A stretch of DNA of 64,000 nt from Ctena decussata (lineage: Eukaryota > Mollusca > Bivalvia > Lucinida > Lucinidae): NCBI GenBank assembly GCA_963989385.1, contig OZ022502.1, forward strand, positions 12,697,001 through 12,761,000. Direction: 5' to 3'. Made by a program: the position numbers and the translations under genes. Of this stretch, positions 46,780 through 58,257 are shown one piece after another. Each line of letters opens with the position of its first letter. The first letter of the stretch is position 1. Below the pieces are notes generated by a model. It saw only the letters and a list, made by a program, of their open reading frames with translations, was not told the origin of the DNA and ran no database searches.

Positions 46780-47576
46780 AGGTCTATAGGACTAGATTTT
46801 TAAAAAAAATCCAGGTGGAGGTTACCCCACCCCATCCCCCCATCTAATTTTTATGGCATCTTCAGAAGTAAGCACACTCACTAAAATTATTCTCTCTTAC
46901 ATGTAACAGACCGAGGATGTGTACACTTAGAAATGTTAAGAATAACTTATTGAGTTTCCAAGATAAACGTTTGAAACTCATGAGATATTTAGAAGAATAG
47001 CTTTTCTGTCATACTACATAATTTCATGAGAGTTTATTGTGTATTCCATCGATTTTGCGTTCATCATAAAGGACTACCCCTTAAGTAAAAATTCACAAGC
47101 TGAAATCGTAACGTATGGTCCTAGCCTCCTCGCATTCGCCGATTTCTTTTAGTCATCAAATGCTGTGGAATTTTATTACATTACTGGACGTCTTTTACTG
47201 AAGAATTTGCAATAACAGACGAGCACTAAGGCACACAACCGCCCTGTTTCTATTCATCCAAGACAAGCTGTTTTGATTACCAACGAAATGACAAAAATGG
47301 TCATTCTGGCATACACGATACCATTTGGTGTAAGAAAGAGAGAGGGACATTGGTTATGTGGTGGATTGTTTATCTTCTATAATTTTCAATATAACACATT
47401 TCTTTTTAACGAGAAATAATTGCCGTATTAATTCTATTAATTAGGTCAGATAGGTTTGAGGTAACAGTGCAACCTCAGATCAGACTGCTGTAGGCCGATC
47501 AGGGACTACACTATTTGCCGTTCCAGCTGCATCTTGCGGATGCACTACTATATTATGGGAACAATCAGGCCCCGAG

Positions 47577-47812
47577 GTTATAAAACATTTTTCATGCTCA
47601 ACTCAGCTGAGCATGACATTTTTTCTGCTCATAAATTTTAAAATGCCAACAAGAGTTGGCATTTTAATATTTATGAGCAGAAAAAATAGACTTCTTGGCT
47701 TATCTGAGCCTGAAAAATGCTGAATTTCTTGGTATTTTTATTTTAATGGGCATTTTAAATTTCATGCTCAGCTGAGTTGAGCATGAAAAAAGTTTTATAA
47801 CCTTGGAGCCTG
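47577..47812. repeat. Compound palindrome, ends GGTTATAAAAC
   Basis: The outer arm GAGGTTATAAAAC plus TCATGCTCAACTCAGCTGAG repeats as its complement at 47764-47812. A second inner palindrome (TTTTTTCTGCTCATAAA through AAATGCCAAC) lies at 47620-47688. Same terminal motif as 59225-59343, different stem. Confidence 0.75.
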
Positions 47813-47849
47813 TTATGTTTAGGACAATTACGGTACTTATCTTAAAATT

Positions 47850-48047
47850 GAGCCGCGACACGAGAAACCAACAACGTGACTGTGCACGCAGCACAAACTC
47901 AGATCAGCCTTGGCATCTGACTAGTCTGATCAGACTCTTTGCTAAGCGCTTAAAAAGTAGCTAAGGGTCTAAGCTACCACCATGCGGACAGTGAAGACTC
48001 TGATCAGACTGGGCGGATCCCCAGGCTGATCTGAATCTGCGCTGGTT
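47850..48047. mobile_element. GAGCCGCG-family MITE, right end replaced by a hairpin
   Basis: Typical left end (GAGCCGCGACACGAG) and centre up to CTGCGCTGG at 48047, where the right terminal ~30 bp are missing. They are replaced by a 50-bp inverted repeat (AGCAGCACATAACTGACAAC against GTTGTCAGTTATTTGCTGCT). Confidence 0.7.
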
Positions 48048-48104
48048 CTACAGCAGCACATAACTGACAACCGTTGTCAGTTATTTGCTGCTTTAGAACG
48101 CTTA

Positions 48105-49305
48105 CAATTTGTTATTGGAAACAAAATAATGAAATTAACGTAAGCTGGATTGGTTGCTACGTTGGTAGCACGTGCCTAATACCGGTAGGGCCTACGACAT
48201 ATGTCAACACTTTGACATTAACATGAAATTCAAATACTTCAAATTTACAAAGGGAAAATATAGTATTGAAGAAAGTCAAATAATATTAGGAAATACAACA
48301 CTTTTAAGGGAAGTTTATTATTTTTTCTCGCATATTTCTTTCTCCCATCCATCATGCAAAACTCGGATCCAGAACAGAAGAGAACACAGATGAGAACTTC
48401 TTCTGTTCTTTTCCATTCTATTCTTCAGTCAAGGGAATTGCGCGATAAAGACAAAAGTTATGTCCCCAGGGTCAGACAGTCAATATGAGCCATTCAATAA
48501 ATCTCTCGATCAATCAGACAATATAACAACTATAAATGTGATTATTCTTGTTTCATTTTAATTCACAGCAAACTGCTTTTATATTTATCTGTTAAAGGCC
48601 AAGATACAACAGGAGCAGTTTGTAGTTGGCTAAAAGGTGTTAATAATGTAGCATAATAGGAATAAGTTCATTAACTGGGACCAAATGTGGCCAAATTTAA
48701 CAGACAGTCTTGGTTGCAGGTATATGCATAAACTATCTCCATTTTAGATGAAGGAACAAGAACACATATGGGCAGCGAATTAGGTCCAGAGCTAACATGA
48801 TAAGAACTTACTGATGAAGCTAATACAGTACTAACGGAATGTTCAAAGAATGAATGGAGAAATACACAGCTGATTTTAAAAAGTTTTTTATTGCCCTAAA
48901 ATAAACAAGGTGTATGTATGATTTCCCAGACCTGAAAGTATGGTAAAGATTTAACTCCTTTTTTTCTCTTATTTTGAATATTGAAAATTTTTAATCGAAA
49001 CCTTACTCCAAGCAGCAAACTAGAGTCAACATCTACATTTCTGTAACAAACTTTAGTAAATTTCTTTAGATGCCGAGTCTTGTGATTTTATCCTCCTTTG
49101 TTGTTATAGACATTAAACTTTGGTAAGTTTCACAGTTTCATTGTTTTAGGAATTTCCTTCTTCCTAGTTTGCAGCAATGAGCATATAACTGACAATCACC
49201 AGCCTGCGTCATTCAGGCAGCATAAGTCTACATACCGTAATTTTATTAAAACATCTTATTTTTCCTAAATGATTGTAACTGCCAGCCCGTTTAATCCTCC
49301 TGGTC
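48105..49305. other. No supported feature
   Basis: AT-rich single-copy-looking sequence with no splice-bounded open frame and no inverted ends that I can see. Confidence 0.4.
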
Positions 49306-49309
49306 CATG

Positions 49310-50255
49310 GTCAAGCAATTTGTAGTTCCATACCACAGAAAACTAAGGTCACTAGGTCAAATCTTAGAAAAACCTTGTGAACACTCTAGAGGTCACAGTT
49401 TTGATCCAATGTTCATGAAACTTTGTCAGAATAATTATCTTCATTAAATTTAGGCCGGTTATGTTGGGTCAAAAACTAGGCCACCAGGTCAAATCTTAGT
49501 AAAACCTTGTGTACACTCTGGAGGGCACAGTTTTGATTCAACGTTCATGAAACTTTGTCAGAATAATTATCTTTATAAAATCTAGGCCAAATATGAAAAT
49601 AGGTCATGTCGGGTCAAAACCTAGGTCACCAGGTCAAATCTTGGTAAAACCTTGTGTACATACTAGAGGGCACAGTTTTGATCCAATGTTCATGGAACTT
49701 TGTCAGAATGATTACTTTTATAAAATCCAAGCAAAATATGAAACTAGGTCATGTCCGGTCAAAAACTAGGTCACCAGATCAAATCTTAGTAAAACCTTGT
49801 GTACACTCTAGAGGGCACAGTTTTGATCCAGTCTTCATGAAACTTTGTCAGAATGTGTATCTTCATGAAATCTAGGCTAAGTTTGTAACTGAATAATGTC
49901 CGGTTAAAAACTAGATCACAAGGTCAGATCTTAGAAAAACATTGTGAACACTCAAGAAGGCACGGTTTTGTTTCAATATTCATGAAACTTTACAAGAATG
50001 TTTATCGTCTTCAAATATAGTCCATGTTTTAAACTGGGTCATGTTGTATCAAAAACTAGGTCACTAGGTCCAATCTTAGAAGAAGAAAAAACTTGTGTAC
50101 ACAATGGAGGCTTCATTTTCCATTGCATCTTTGTGAAATTTTGTCACAATGTTTATCTCCATGAAATAAGTTTTGAACAGGGGTATGTCAGGTCAATAAC
50201 AAGTTCATTAGGTCATATCTTAGAAAAAACATTGTGTACACTCTAGAGGGCACAG
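49310..50255 (+). repeat. Tandem array, unit about 145 bp, AGGTCA direct repeats
   Basis: About six units. In each: AGGTCAC.AGGTCAAATCTTA, CTTGTG.ACACTCTAGAGG, CACAGTTTTGATCCA, TTCATGAAACTTTGTCAGAA. The AGGTCA pair starts at 49346, 49478, 49623, 49768, 49913 and 50058, a spacing of 132 and then 145 each time. I recall this family as widespread in molluscs. Non-coding; a few units give open frames by chance. Confidence 0.8.
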
Positions 50256-50584
50256 TTGGTTTAAACATATTTATTTAGCTCATTCTGTTAACATATATAT
50301 ATATATATGTATACATACATAAACAAGTAAGATATCAGTACAAGCTATGGGATTAGAACGGAAGCAATGTGCTTATCAAGTTCTTCTCCCTAACAGTTCA
50401 GATCCAATCTTCATGAATGTTTGTCAGAATAATAGATTGGAGAGTGCAGAATTGCTCCAATTGAATCATCATCAAATAGATGATCTCCCATGTTATTTCA
50501 TCATAACTCAGGTGAGGGATTTAGGTCCATCATGGACCTCTTGTTCTATATATTCCCATATTTTTGGCTATTCATAATTTGTTC

Positions 50585-51140
50585 AGGATATCCATAATTA
50601 TCCAATATTCTTCTTGTGGTGTCACAAAATGTATAATGGCTAAACTAAATCATTTTTGAATTTAAATTGATAGCCATAAATCGATTTTTTCAATGTCTGA
50701 AATTCATTTTTAACTTTAAATATCCGTACTTCTATTTTTCGGATATACAGTAATCATCTAAGTGCTGATATTCATCATCAATAATTCGATTTTTGTATAT
50801 CCGTAATTCGATTCATGGATATCTGATTTTGTGATACCCATAAATCGATTTATTACAGATATCAAAAACAGAATTATGGATATGCATAAATGAAATTTTG
50901 GAAATCATGATGGCTATTGAATATCCATAATTTGAAAATTGGACATCAAAACTCGAATTACGGATACCCATAAATCAAATTATGTATATCCAAAACTTTT
51001 GAGAATATTAGATGTATGAAGAGATTAACGGACATGAAAAAAATCCACTTTTCGATATCCAAAACTAGTGGTGACCATTCTATAAGGTGCTGATTTGCTG
51101 TTTATGGATACCAATAATTTGTTTTCAGTATCCACTTTTC
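50585..51140 (+). repeat. Degenerate short tandem repeat
   Basis: ATATCCATAAATCGA-like motifs (TATCCATAATT, ATACCCATAAATCGATT, ATATCCGTAATTCGATT) recur on both strands at irregular spacing of 15-40 bp. Confidence 0.5.
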
Positions 51141-51760
51141 AATATATGACTTCATGTAACATTTATTCCAAATTTTCCTAATACTGTAAATATTCTAAAT
51201 ATTGGGACAGATAGGCTGGAGCAAACAGTACAGACCCAGATCTGACGGCTCCTGTTGGGGTCTACACTATCAGCATCTTTTGAATGCATAACTACAAAGA
51301 TATGCAAGCTTGTCAAAATCTGTAATGTTGTAACAGCTTAAATGTCTAAGAATTACAGTTTGAAACATTCCAAAAATTTCAGAATTATTCCGTGGTAGCT
51401 CCCTCTTCTCTTTCTTTCCCCCAGTTTTCCCAGTTCAAACAAAGTAAAACCTCATTAAAAATACATTATTAAAAATGTCAGAACATCATATTAGTTGATT
51501 TAAAATCAGAAAATGCTAAATTGTTCGACTGGCAATATACAAACAGGGAAGCATCTGATCAGTAAGTGTCACAACTAAAAAAAAAATACAAAAATACACC
51601 ACTTTCCGAAATTATATTTTCTTTCACAGTTCGGACAAGTCCATTCTTTGCCAGTATATGGAGGGTATAACGTCCGTTGCATCCAACTGATCTGGATCTT
51701 TACTGTTTGCAACATGGGACACTTTGCATTACATTTATTGGTTATACCCGTATCAGTTAA

Positions 51761-52621
51761 GGTGGTGATTTATGGTAAATGTAAAAATCTGCATAAAACC
51801 ATAAAAAAGGAACGTATCTCCCTGAAAGTTAGCAGACTTCTTATTTTCGTTGTTCTTTACAGTTTAGAATACAAAATAGACATACATGCTGCTTAAAAAA
51901 GTGTTTTTATAAGGAAAGATGAAAGGGTAATTTTCTGCGAATAAATCTGAAAAAAGAATATCGTTGTTGAAAATTTACGTAGTGCTGAAGGTGCATTATT
52001 GCATAATGAAGAGCGTCCTAGCAATTATTTATTCCAACTCTTTCTCAAATTGTAATGTAGACCAGATGAAAACGGTAGCTTTTTCTCAATGTTCAGCCAT
52101 GTACAAAGTCAATGTACACTGGATGCATTTATTAGATATAGGGTAGGCAAGCATACCTATGTTAACACCTACAATATAAATAATACATTACTGACATGAT
52201 TGGTGGTGTGTAGATGAAATTGTTCAACCTTGTTAAAATAGTATCACCTGTCTCACCTGTGTGTTTTGACAAAAAAATTTGGACACAGACTGCATCTTTT
52301 TTCAACTGCTCAGCCTGATAATGTGTGAAAGAGATGGAAAAAATAATTGCTAGGACGCTCTCCATTATGCAACAAGGTACTCTAAGCACTAAGTATATTT
52401 TCAATAATGATATTATTTTTTCAGATTTATTCGCAGAAAATTACCCTTTGATCTTCTCTTATAAAAACACTTTTAAACATTAACAAATGCTGCATTTTGG
52501 GATTCTAAATTATGAGAAACAACATAAAGAAGGCATCTGCTAAGTTTTGGAAAGATCAGTGTTATTTTGAGTATTTTATGCAGATTTTTGTCTTTGTCCC
52601 AAATCAGTGATTATCACCACC
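51761..52621. mobile_element. TTAA-flanked foldback element, copy 2
   Basis: Ends GGTGGTGATT and TTATCACCACC with TTAA on both sides (51757-51760, 52622-52625). 861 bp against 863 bp for the copy at 7050-7912, with the same internal blocks (ATCTCCCTGAAAGTTA, TAATTTTCTGCGAATAAATC) and self-complementarity. Confidence 0.8.
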
Positions 52622-52625
52622 TTAA

Positions 52626-53048
52626 AGGTAGAAGAATAGTGAATAGAAATATTGGTGAGGCATTCATTTCATTATACCAGCTGAATAATCCAAAGGGCTA
52701 TAAAACATTTGGATAAGAAAAGAAAATTTTTCACCGTTTTGTTTTCCTAAAAAGCAAACTTTTGTATTTATACATACTTTTTTTCACACATTTTCCATTA
52801 AAATTCATGTCTCTAGCACATGGATGCACTTTCATTTCTGCAAATCATATACTCTTTAATATAGGGTATTTGAAACAAACTGGTAAGAAAAATTGCAATT
52901 ATCTTGATAATAAGTATATTTATACATTTTTTTAAAAAAATGCAAGAAAATTGAATTTCATGAAAAACGTCATGAAAAATATATTCAATCGATGGGGCAT
53001 GCTTATGCATATTGTTTTAGTAAAACTTACATTGTATGATACAGAATG

Positions 53049-53087
<39 letters not shown>

Positions 53088-53480
53088 ATTTCACCGTTTA
53101 TTTCCTAGAAAAACAATGTTTAAGTTCAAAAATATCCCCCAAAAAATCTACCCAAATACTGCACATGCTGCAAGCACAGCCGGTCCTTGCCCTGTTATTT
53201 ATTTTCCTGTTGTTCCGGGTCTACCATAGAGTAATGCCTCAAAAAAACGCAGATGGAATTGAAATTGTAAAGACCTTGATCATTCTGGTTCCTAAGGAAC
53301 AGTCTGATCATGGTTTCCACTGTTTGTACAGACGTAGCTGCCTGGAAACTTAGGATCTTCATGGTAGACATTGTAAGTGTGTATATATTCCATAGTTGAT
53401 TGATTTCAATTGATGAACAATAACTCTGTTAAGTGTTTTAACAAGTCAATACAGAGTTATTGTGTATCTAAATACCTTAA
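52626..53480 (-). repeat. Inverted-copy repeat, partner of 30050-30972
   Basis: Reverse-complement match to 30050-30972, including the A-run at 53048-53086. Starts directly at the TTAA bordering the foldback element. Confidence 0.75.
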
Positions 53481-53689
53481 TATGTATACATAATACTTAT
53501 CAGCAGCAGATTACCTACTGAAAAGTTAGTGGGTCCAGATACAGGTGTGAGATTCTGCATGTGTAAGATGATAATGAATCCACCACCTTCGAACTGGAAA
53601 AATGCTAAGACAGAGAGAGGGCTATTGCCATTATCAACTAGGTGCTAAAAAGTTTAACTACAAACTGCTCCTGTTGTATCTTGGCCTTT

Positions 53690-54660
53690 AACCTCATTCT
53701 CACGGATAATAATAAAAACACAATCAACTACACACGGAGTACAATAAGCATCACAATCAATCACAAACGGAGCATAATAAGCATCACAATCAATTACACA
53801 AGGAACATAATAAACATCACAATCAATTACTCAGGGAGCATAATAGGCATCACAATCAAATACTCACGAAGCATAAACATCTAATAACCATTACAATCAA
53901 TTACTCACGGAGCAAAATAAGCATCACAATCAATTACTCAAGGAACATAAAAAGCATTATCATCAATCACTCATGGAGCATAAAAAGCATCAAAATCAAT
54001 TTCTCACGCATTACAAGAAATAACTCACGGAGAATAATAAGCATCACAATCAATTACCTAAGGATTACAAAAAATCATCACAATCAATTACCCAAGGAGC
54101 ATAAAAGCATCACAATCAATTACTCACAGAGCATAATAAGAATCCTAATCTATTTCTCACTGTGCATAAAAAGCAACACATCCAATTACTTACAGAGCAT
54201 TATAAGCATCACAATTAATTACTCAAGGAGCATAAAAGGCATCACAATCAATTACTCGTTTAGAATAATAATCATCACAATAAATTTCCCACGGTGCATA
54301 AAAAGCATCACAGTCAATTATTCACGGAACGTAATAAGCATCACAATCAATTGACCACATGGTGCATAAAAAAGCATCTCAATCAATTACTCACGGAGCA
54401 TAATAAGCATCACATTCAATTACTCACGGAGTATAATAAGCATCACAATCAATTACTTACGGAGTATAAAAAGCATCAGAATCAAGTTCTCACGGACCAT
54501 AATGAGCATCACAATCAATTACTCTTACGGAGTACATAAATCATCATAATCAATTACTTATGGAGCATTATAAGCATTACAATCAATTACTCAGAAACAT
54601 AAAAAGCATCACAATCAATTACTCTCGCTGCAAAATAAGCATGCATCACAATCAGCTACG
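53690..54660 (+). repeat. 33-bp minisatellite, about 29 units
   Basis: The unit reads CATCACAATCAATTACTCAC followed by GGAGCATAATAAG. Units vary by point changes and 1-6 bp indels and have no spacers. Open frames through it (HHNQLLTE-type repeats) are translation of the array. Confidence 0.9.
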
Positions 54661-54759
54661 TATATCATTGATTTTGTAATGATCATAATTTTTAAGATAA
54701 AACAACAGAAACATAAGATGTATAGGGACATCTCCATTCCTTCCGCCAGCTTACAAGAG

Positions 54760-54920
54760 GGGATAATTTCGTGCCTTTGTGTGTTATCCCTGGAAGACGT
54801 ATTCCCTCAAATGGAGTCGACTTTTAAAGGAAAGTACTTGCTCCCAAGGAACAAGTTCTTTCCTTTAAGAGTTGACTCTCATTTTGTAGGTAGACAAAAA
54901 TAAAATGGCAGGGTTGCTTC
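54760..54920. repeat. Repeat family W, with hairpin
   Basis: TTTTAAAGGAAAGTACTTG and CAAGTTCTTTCCTTTAAGAG form a hairpin. Same layout as 1010-1200 and 24200-24375. Confidence 0.4.
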
Positions 54921-54929
54921 CCCTGACAA

Positions 54930-56300
54930 GATGGACTTGTTCTTGTTTTAGTTATACAGTATTTTAACAGTTTATGAACCGCATGTTATATTAGTATACA
55001 CCCACTAGGCACACATTCAACATTCAACATTGAAACAAAGTTAAGTCAACAACATATCGTCGAATCAATATATACTATGCAAAATAAATATAGCATTATT
55101 TTGTATGTGCCAGATCCACAATATTAAGCTTCTATTGACACTTAATTGCATAGAGATACAAAGGCCGATCATTCGAGCTGGACTGACAGGTAAAACAAAA
55201 TCAAGAATGCTCTATTATAGCGCTTGAACTACTGTGAGGTCAGTTTTTATCCCATTGTATGTGAAGGACATTTTTGATCATGTACAAAAGCCAAAACCAT
55301 AATGAAACGGCTGGTTTGCTGTTAAAATAAAACAAAACGCTCTAACAGTTTTGAATATGCTACGAGTATGAGGTTTACAAAGTTTCAAAATTTGACGTTT
55401 TCCCTTGTTGTTACGTTATCGTCTTAAAACATTGTTTTTAATCGGTATTTCTTGAATCCCCTTTCGAATGTATGAGTTTTGGTATCTACCAATATGATAA
55501 CGTAAAACAATTCAGAAAGAAAATTCTTCCCTGTTACTGAGCATAATTCTAAAGTCTTAGACTAACGTCATCATTTTCTTACAGTTGCCTTATACTTCAA
55601 TGAAGAAACTTCACACTTAAACTAATGATGGCATGACCTTTCATTTTAGCCTTTTGTTTTTTCTCGGGTTTTGATTCTCCGTTGAACTGAAGGACCCGTG
55701 AATCATTGCACATTGGACCGAATTATAACGTTTAACGTCAATGGCGCATGCTAAGAATTGTCTGTTGTTAAACTTAATCATATTTTTACACAATCAATAG
55801 CCTTTACAAGAAAACTGAGCATGAAATAGATGAGAAAGACCGTACAAAAATCATATGCATGGCATTTGTATGATGCTTTTCAATGGGTCATTCGGCTAAT
55901 GACCCCTTCCGCGCTTATCGCTTTTCTCCAATGTCGATTTTAAAGATGGCTCTTGTAATCCCATGGTATCTTAAGCCCCAAATATGGTTCCCTTCCATGC
56001 AATTTAATTTCGCTCAATGTTGCACTTCAGTAATGAAAAAAAAATGCAAAATATAAAAAGTTGCTAAATATATTTTGCATAAATAAATATAGATTCAAAT
56101 TGTGTCCTGCTGGACGTATCGCAGCACATACAAAAAGTTCGTAACGTATATGCTAACAGCAAAACTTCAACCCAATCTTTGGGTTCGTGAAATTAAGTTA
56201 GAGCTTTCATTCTGCACTTGTTACATTCTTTTGGGACTACATCCTATGTCCGAACAGCACACTCTCTGACCAGCTGTGCAAATGTGCAGGTTGGTCTTAG
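54930..56300. other. No supported feature
   Basis: AT-rich sequence downstream of gene B. No reading frame, tandem repeat or inverted end was convincing. Confidence 0.4.
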
Positions 56301-56318
56301 CCTTTGTTGTTTGCATAT

Positions 56319-56554
56319 GAGCCGCGACGCGAGAAAACCAACAAAGTGGTGGTGCGTCCAGCGCAGACTCAGATCAGCCTGGGCATCCGCCCAGTCTGAT
56401 CAGAGTCTTCGCTGTCCGCATGAAGGTAGCTTAGGCCCTTAGCTATCCTTTGAGCGCAAAGCGGAGAGTCTGATTAGACTGGGCGATCGCCCAGGCTGAT
56501 CTGAGTCTGCGCTGGGCGCACAACCACTTTGTTGGTTTTCTCGCGTCGCGGCTC
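56319..56554. mobile_element. GAGCCGCG-family MITE
   Basis: Full-length 236 bp, GAGCCGCGACGCGAG to CTCGCGTCGCGGCTC, both tips carrying the same compensating GCG change. Flanks ATAT and AATT do not match. Confidence 0.8.
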
Positions 56555-56569
56555 AATTATCAATTTAGA

Positions 56570-56755
56570 ACCCTTACGAGTGAAGCAACTCTGTTATATC
56601 CATTTTTTCTTCCCTTCTCAAAAGTTGAACTCAAGGAGCAAAAATCTTTTTTTTAGAGTAGACCCCCTTCTGAAAGGGCTCTGTCCTCCCTCCTTAGAAG
56701 CAAATAGAAAGTCCTCAAAGTTGTTCCCCTTTGCGGAATGGCGGAAAAAATGGAT
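56570..56755. repeat. Repeat family W
   Basis: CTCAAGGAGCAAAAATC, GAGTAGACCCCCTTCTGAAAG and GTTGTTCCCCTTTGCGGAAT follow the order seen at 1010-1200. It ends about 90 bp from the gene B stop codon, so it may lie in the 3' UTR. Confidence 0.45.
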
Positions 56756-56841
56756 GTGTTCCTATATACCATAACAGAAATCATTTTTTTTTTCGTTTCT
56801 TCAAAAACACTGCGTGGGTGGTGTGACTTCACCTGGCACCC

Positions 56842-57064
56842 TTACTCTGAACATCGAGCACATGCGTCAGCCTTTATTTCTGGTATGACGACGAACAGCC
56901 TGCGCCACCACTTCGGAACTTTTTGCTTCATTCTAAATGGCCTTTTACAAATGTTGCAGTGGAACTCGGTCCCAGTCTCGTTCAGTTCATCCCTGACCTT
57001 CCTTTTGAAACTTTCAATATCTATCTGAGACTGTACAAACTCTTCAAACTCTGTTACGAAATTC
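56842..57064 (-). CDS. Gene B, terminal exon with Cys-rich end
   Basis: Minus-strand exon after acceptor TTTCTTTACAG (cag at 57065-57067). Its first G completes a Lys codon begun by AA of the exon at 57935-58027; 73 codons follow to TAA at 56842. The N-terminal half is acidic and helical (FVTEFEEFVQSQIDIESFKR). The C-terminal half is a CxxC-x27-CxxC module: FHCNICKRPFRM, KWWRRLFVVIPEIKADACAR, CSE, stop. It looks like a zinc-binding treble-clef or ribbon tip, but I cannot name the family. Splice sites and phase are good across four exons, so I trust this as a real gene. Confidence 0.75.
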
Positions 57065-57216
57065 CTGTAAAGAAATATACAATAAATCCATCCATGTCCT
57101 TAAATCTTTAAGCGCAAAAGCAGACGATAAAATATACCTCAGTTTGCATTATCAATGGTGTCATGGTTATATAACTTATATTTCGTGTCCTGTTGTAAAC
57201 AATACACTAAATGTGT

Positions 57217-57452
57217 CAGTTAATTCTCGATAACTCAAAATCGAAGTTCATCTCAAGCAACTGATCTCTCAAAGTAAATTTTCTGGTCCCAGAATTTTTT
57301 TTTTTTGAGATATCAGCTTTTTGAGATAACAGGACTTGAAGTATTAAGAAATATATAAGGTTGTGTCCCGACTATACTGTATATATTGTTTGCTATATGA
57401 GGGCACTTCAGATAAACGAGATAACAGTGTTTGAGATAACCAGAGTTAATTG
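57217..57452. mobile_element. Pogo-like MITE
   Basis: The left end CAGTTAATTCTCGATAACTC and the right end GAGATAACCAGAGTTAATTG are imperfect inverted repeats. TA follows at 57453-57454, with TG in place of TA on the left. The interior has GATATCAGCTTTTTGAGATA-type inverted motifs. In gene B intron. Confidence 0.55.
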
Positions 57453-57728
57453 TACTTGAAACATTGTAAATGTTAAAAACTTTCGCATTCTAGCAGGCTG
57501 CTTAAAGCTTCATCATGTATAGATCCTCCTGAGAAAATGCAGAACGCGGCGTCTGAACAGGGTCTTTATCATTTGCACAAAATTTAGAGCAATTTAAAAA
57601 AGATAAAAAAAAGACACCAGACATCTCTAAAATAATGATTGGACTCATCTACTGTATTAGGATAGAAGAAGCCATTGGACATAAAAGCTTCAAACGCTGT
57701 GAAGATGCTGAACACAGACAAGCATTAA

Positions 57729-57836
57729 CCCAGCAGGCATTTGATGTCGAAATAACGTCGTACTGAGGTCGATGCGACGTAATTACGCCGCATCGACATC
57801 CGAACGACGTCATTTCAACGCCACAAGCCTGCTGGG
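57729..57836. mobile_element. PiggyBac-like MITE
   Basis: CCCAGCAGGC at the left and GCCTGCTGGG at the right, with TTAA before and TAAA after. CCC...GGG ends at a TTAA target are the piggyBac hallmark. The 108-bp body is full of inverted GTCGATGCGACGTAAT-type motifs. Diverged relatives seem to lie at 4247-4330 and 42345-42440 (AGCAGGCA ... CATCGATGTC/ACGTCGATGC). Confidence 0.65.
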
Positions 57837-57934
57837 TAAATTATGTCAAGCACAGTTTATCAGATATAGAAACACCGAAGAGTATTGTTGGACTATGTAT
57901 CATGGGAAAATTGATTATTATCAAGTAGCCGTAC

Positions 57935-58027
57935 TTGTATTCTTTGAGTTGCTTGTTCTTTTTCATTCTCACTTCAAGATCAGCTCTGAGATCATCAACA
58001 TCTCCAGTCACAAGATCACGAACTATA
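57935..58027 (-). CDS. Gene B, internal exon
   Basis: Minus-strand exon of 93 nt between acceptor TTGTCTCTGTTTCAG (cag at 58028-58030) and donor TACAA|GTACGG (57933-57934). One base completes the Asn codon left by exon 60067-60220; then 30 codons (IVRDLVTGDVDDLRADLEVR, MKKNKQLKEY) and two bases. Highly charged, heptad-like spacing of Leu/Val suggests coiled coil. Phase agrees on both sides. Confidence 0.7.
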
Positions 58028-58064
58028 CTGAAACAGAGACAATGTCCACACCCGGTTAACTATA

Positions 58065-58246
58065 TTTTCAGGGCTGTTACGAAACGAAAAAGAACTGTTT
58101 TGAAACGAAAAAGCGTCGTAGTTACGAAATGACCTGATGACGTAAAAAGGCTGTTACAGAACGAAAATGAGTCATAGTTACCAAACGACCTGGTAATCTG
58201 GTCTTTTTGGTAACTATGACTCGTTTTCTTTTCATAACAGCCCTTG
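58065..58246. repeat. Palindrome, ends GGGCTGTTACGAAACG
   Basis: GGCTGTTAC.GAACGAAAA and GAGTCATAGTTACCAAA pair with TTTGGTAACTATGACTC and TTCATAACAGCCC. An internal second GGCTGTTACAGAACG start suggests a tandem partial arm. Confidence 0.65.
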
Positions 58247-58257
58247 TATATATTTAG

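Noticed and set aside
53510..53600. Exon-like minus stretch with TTCGAAGGTGGTGG after an acceptor-like CCAG
   Set aside because: Open and bounded by AG and GT, but it looks like part of a dispersed repeat I have seen in similar genomes, and it does not chain in phase with gene A.
53690..54660. CRISPR-like regular repeat array
   Set aside because: Units are contiguous 33-bp degenerate repeats with no unique spacers, in a eukaryotic genome. It is a minisatellite.
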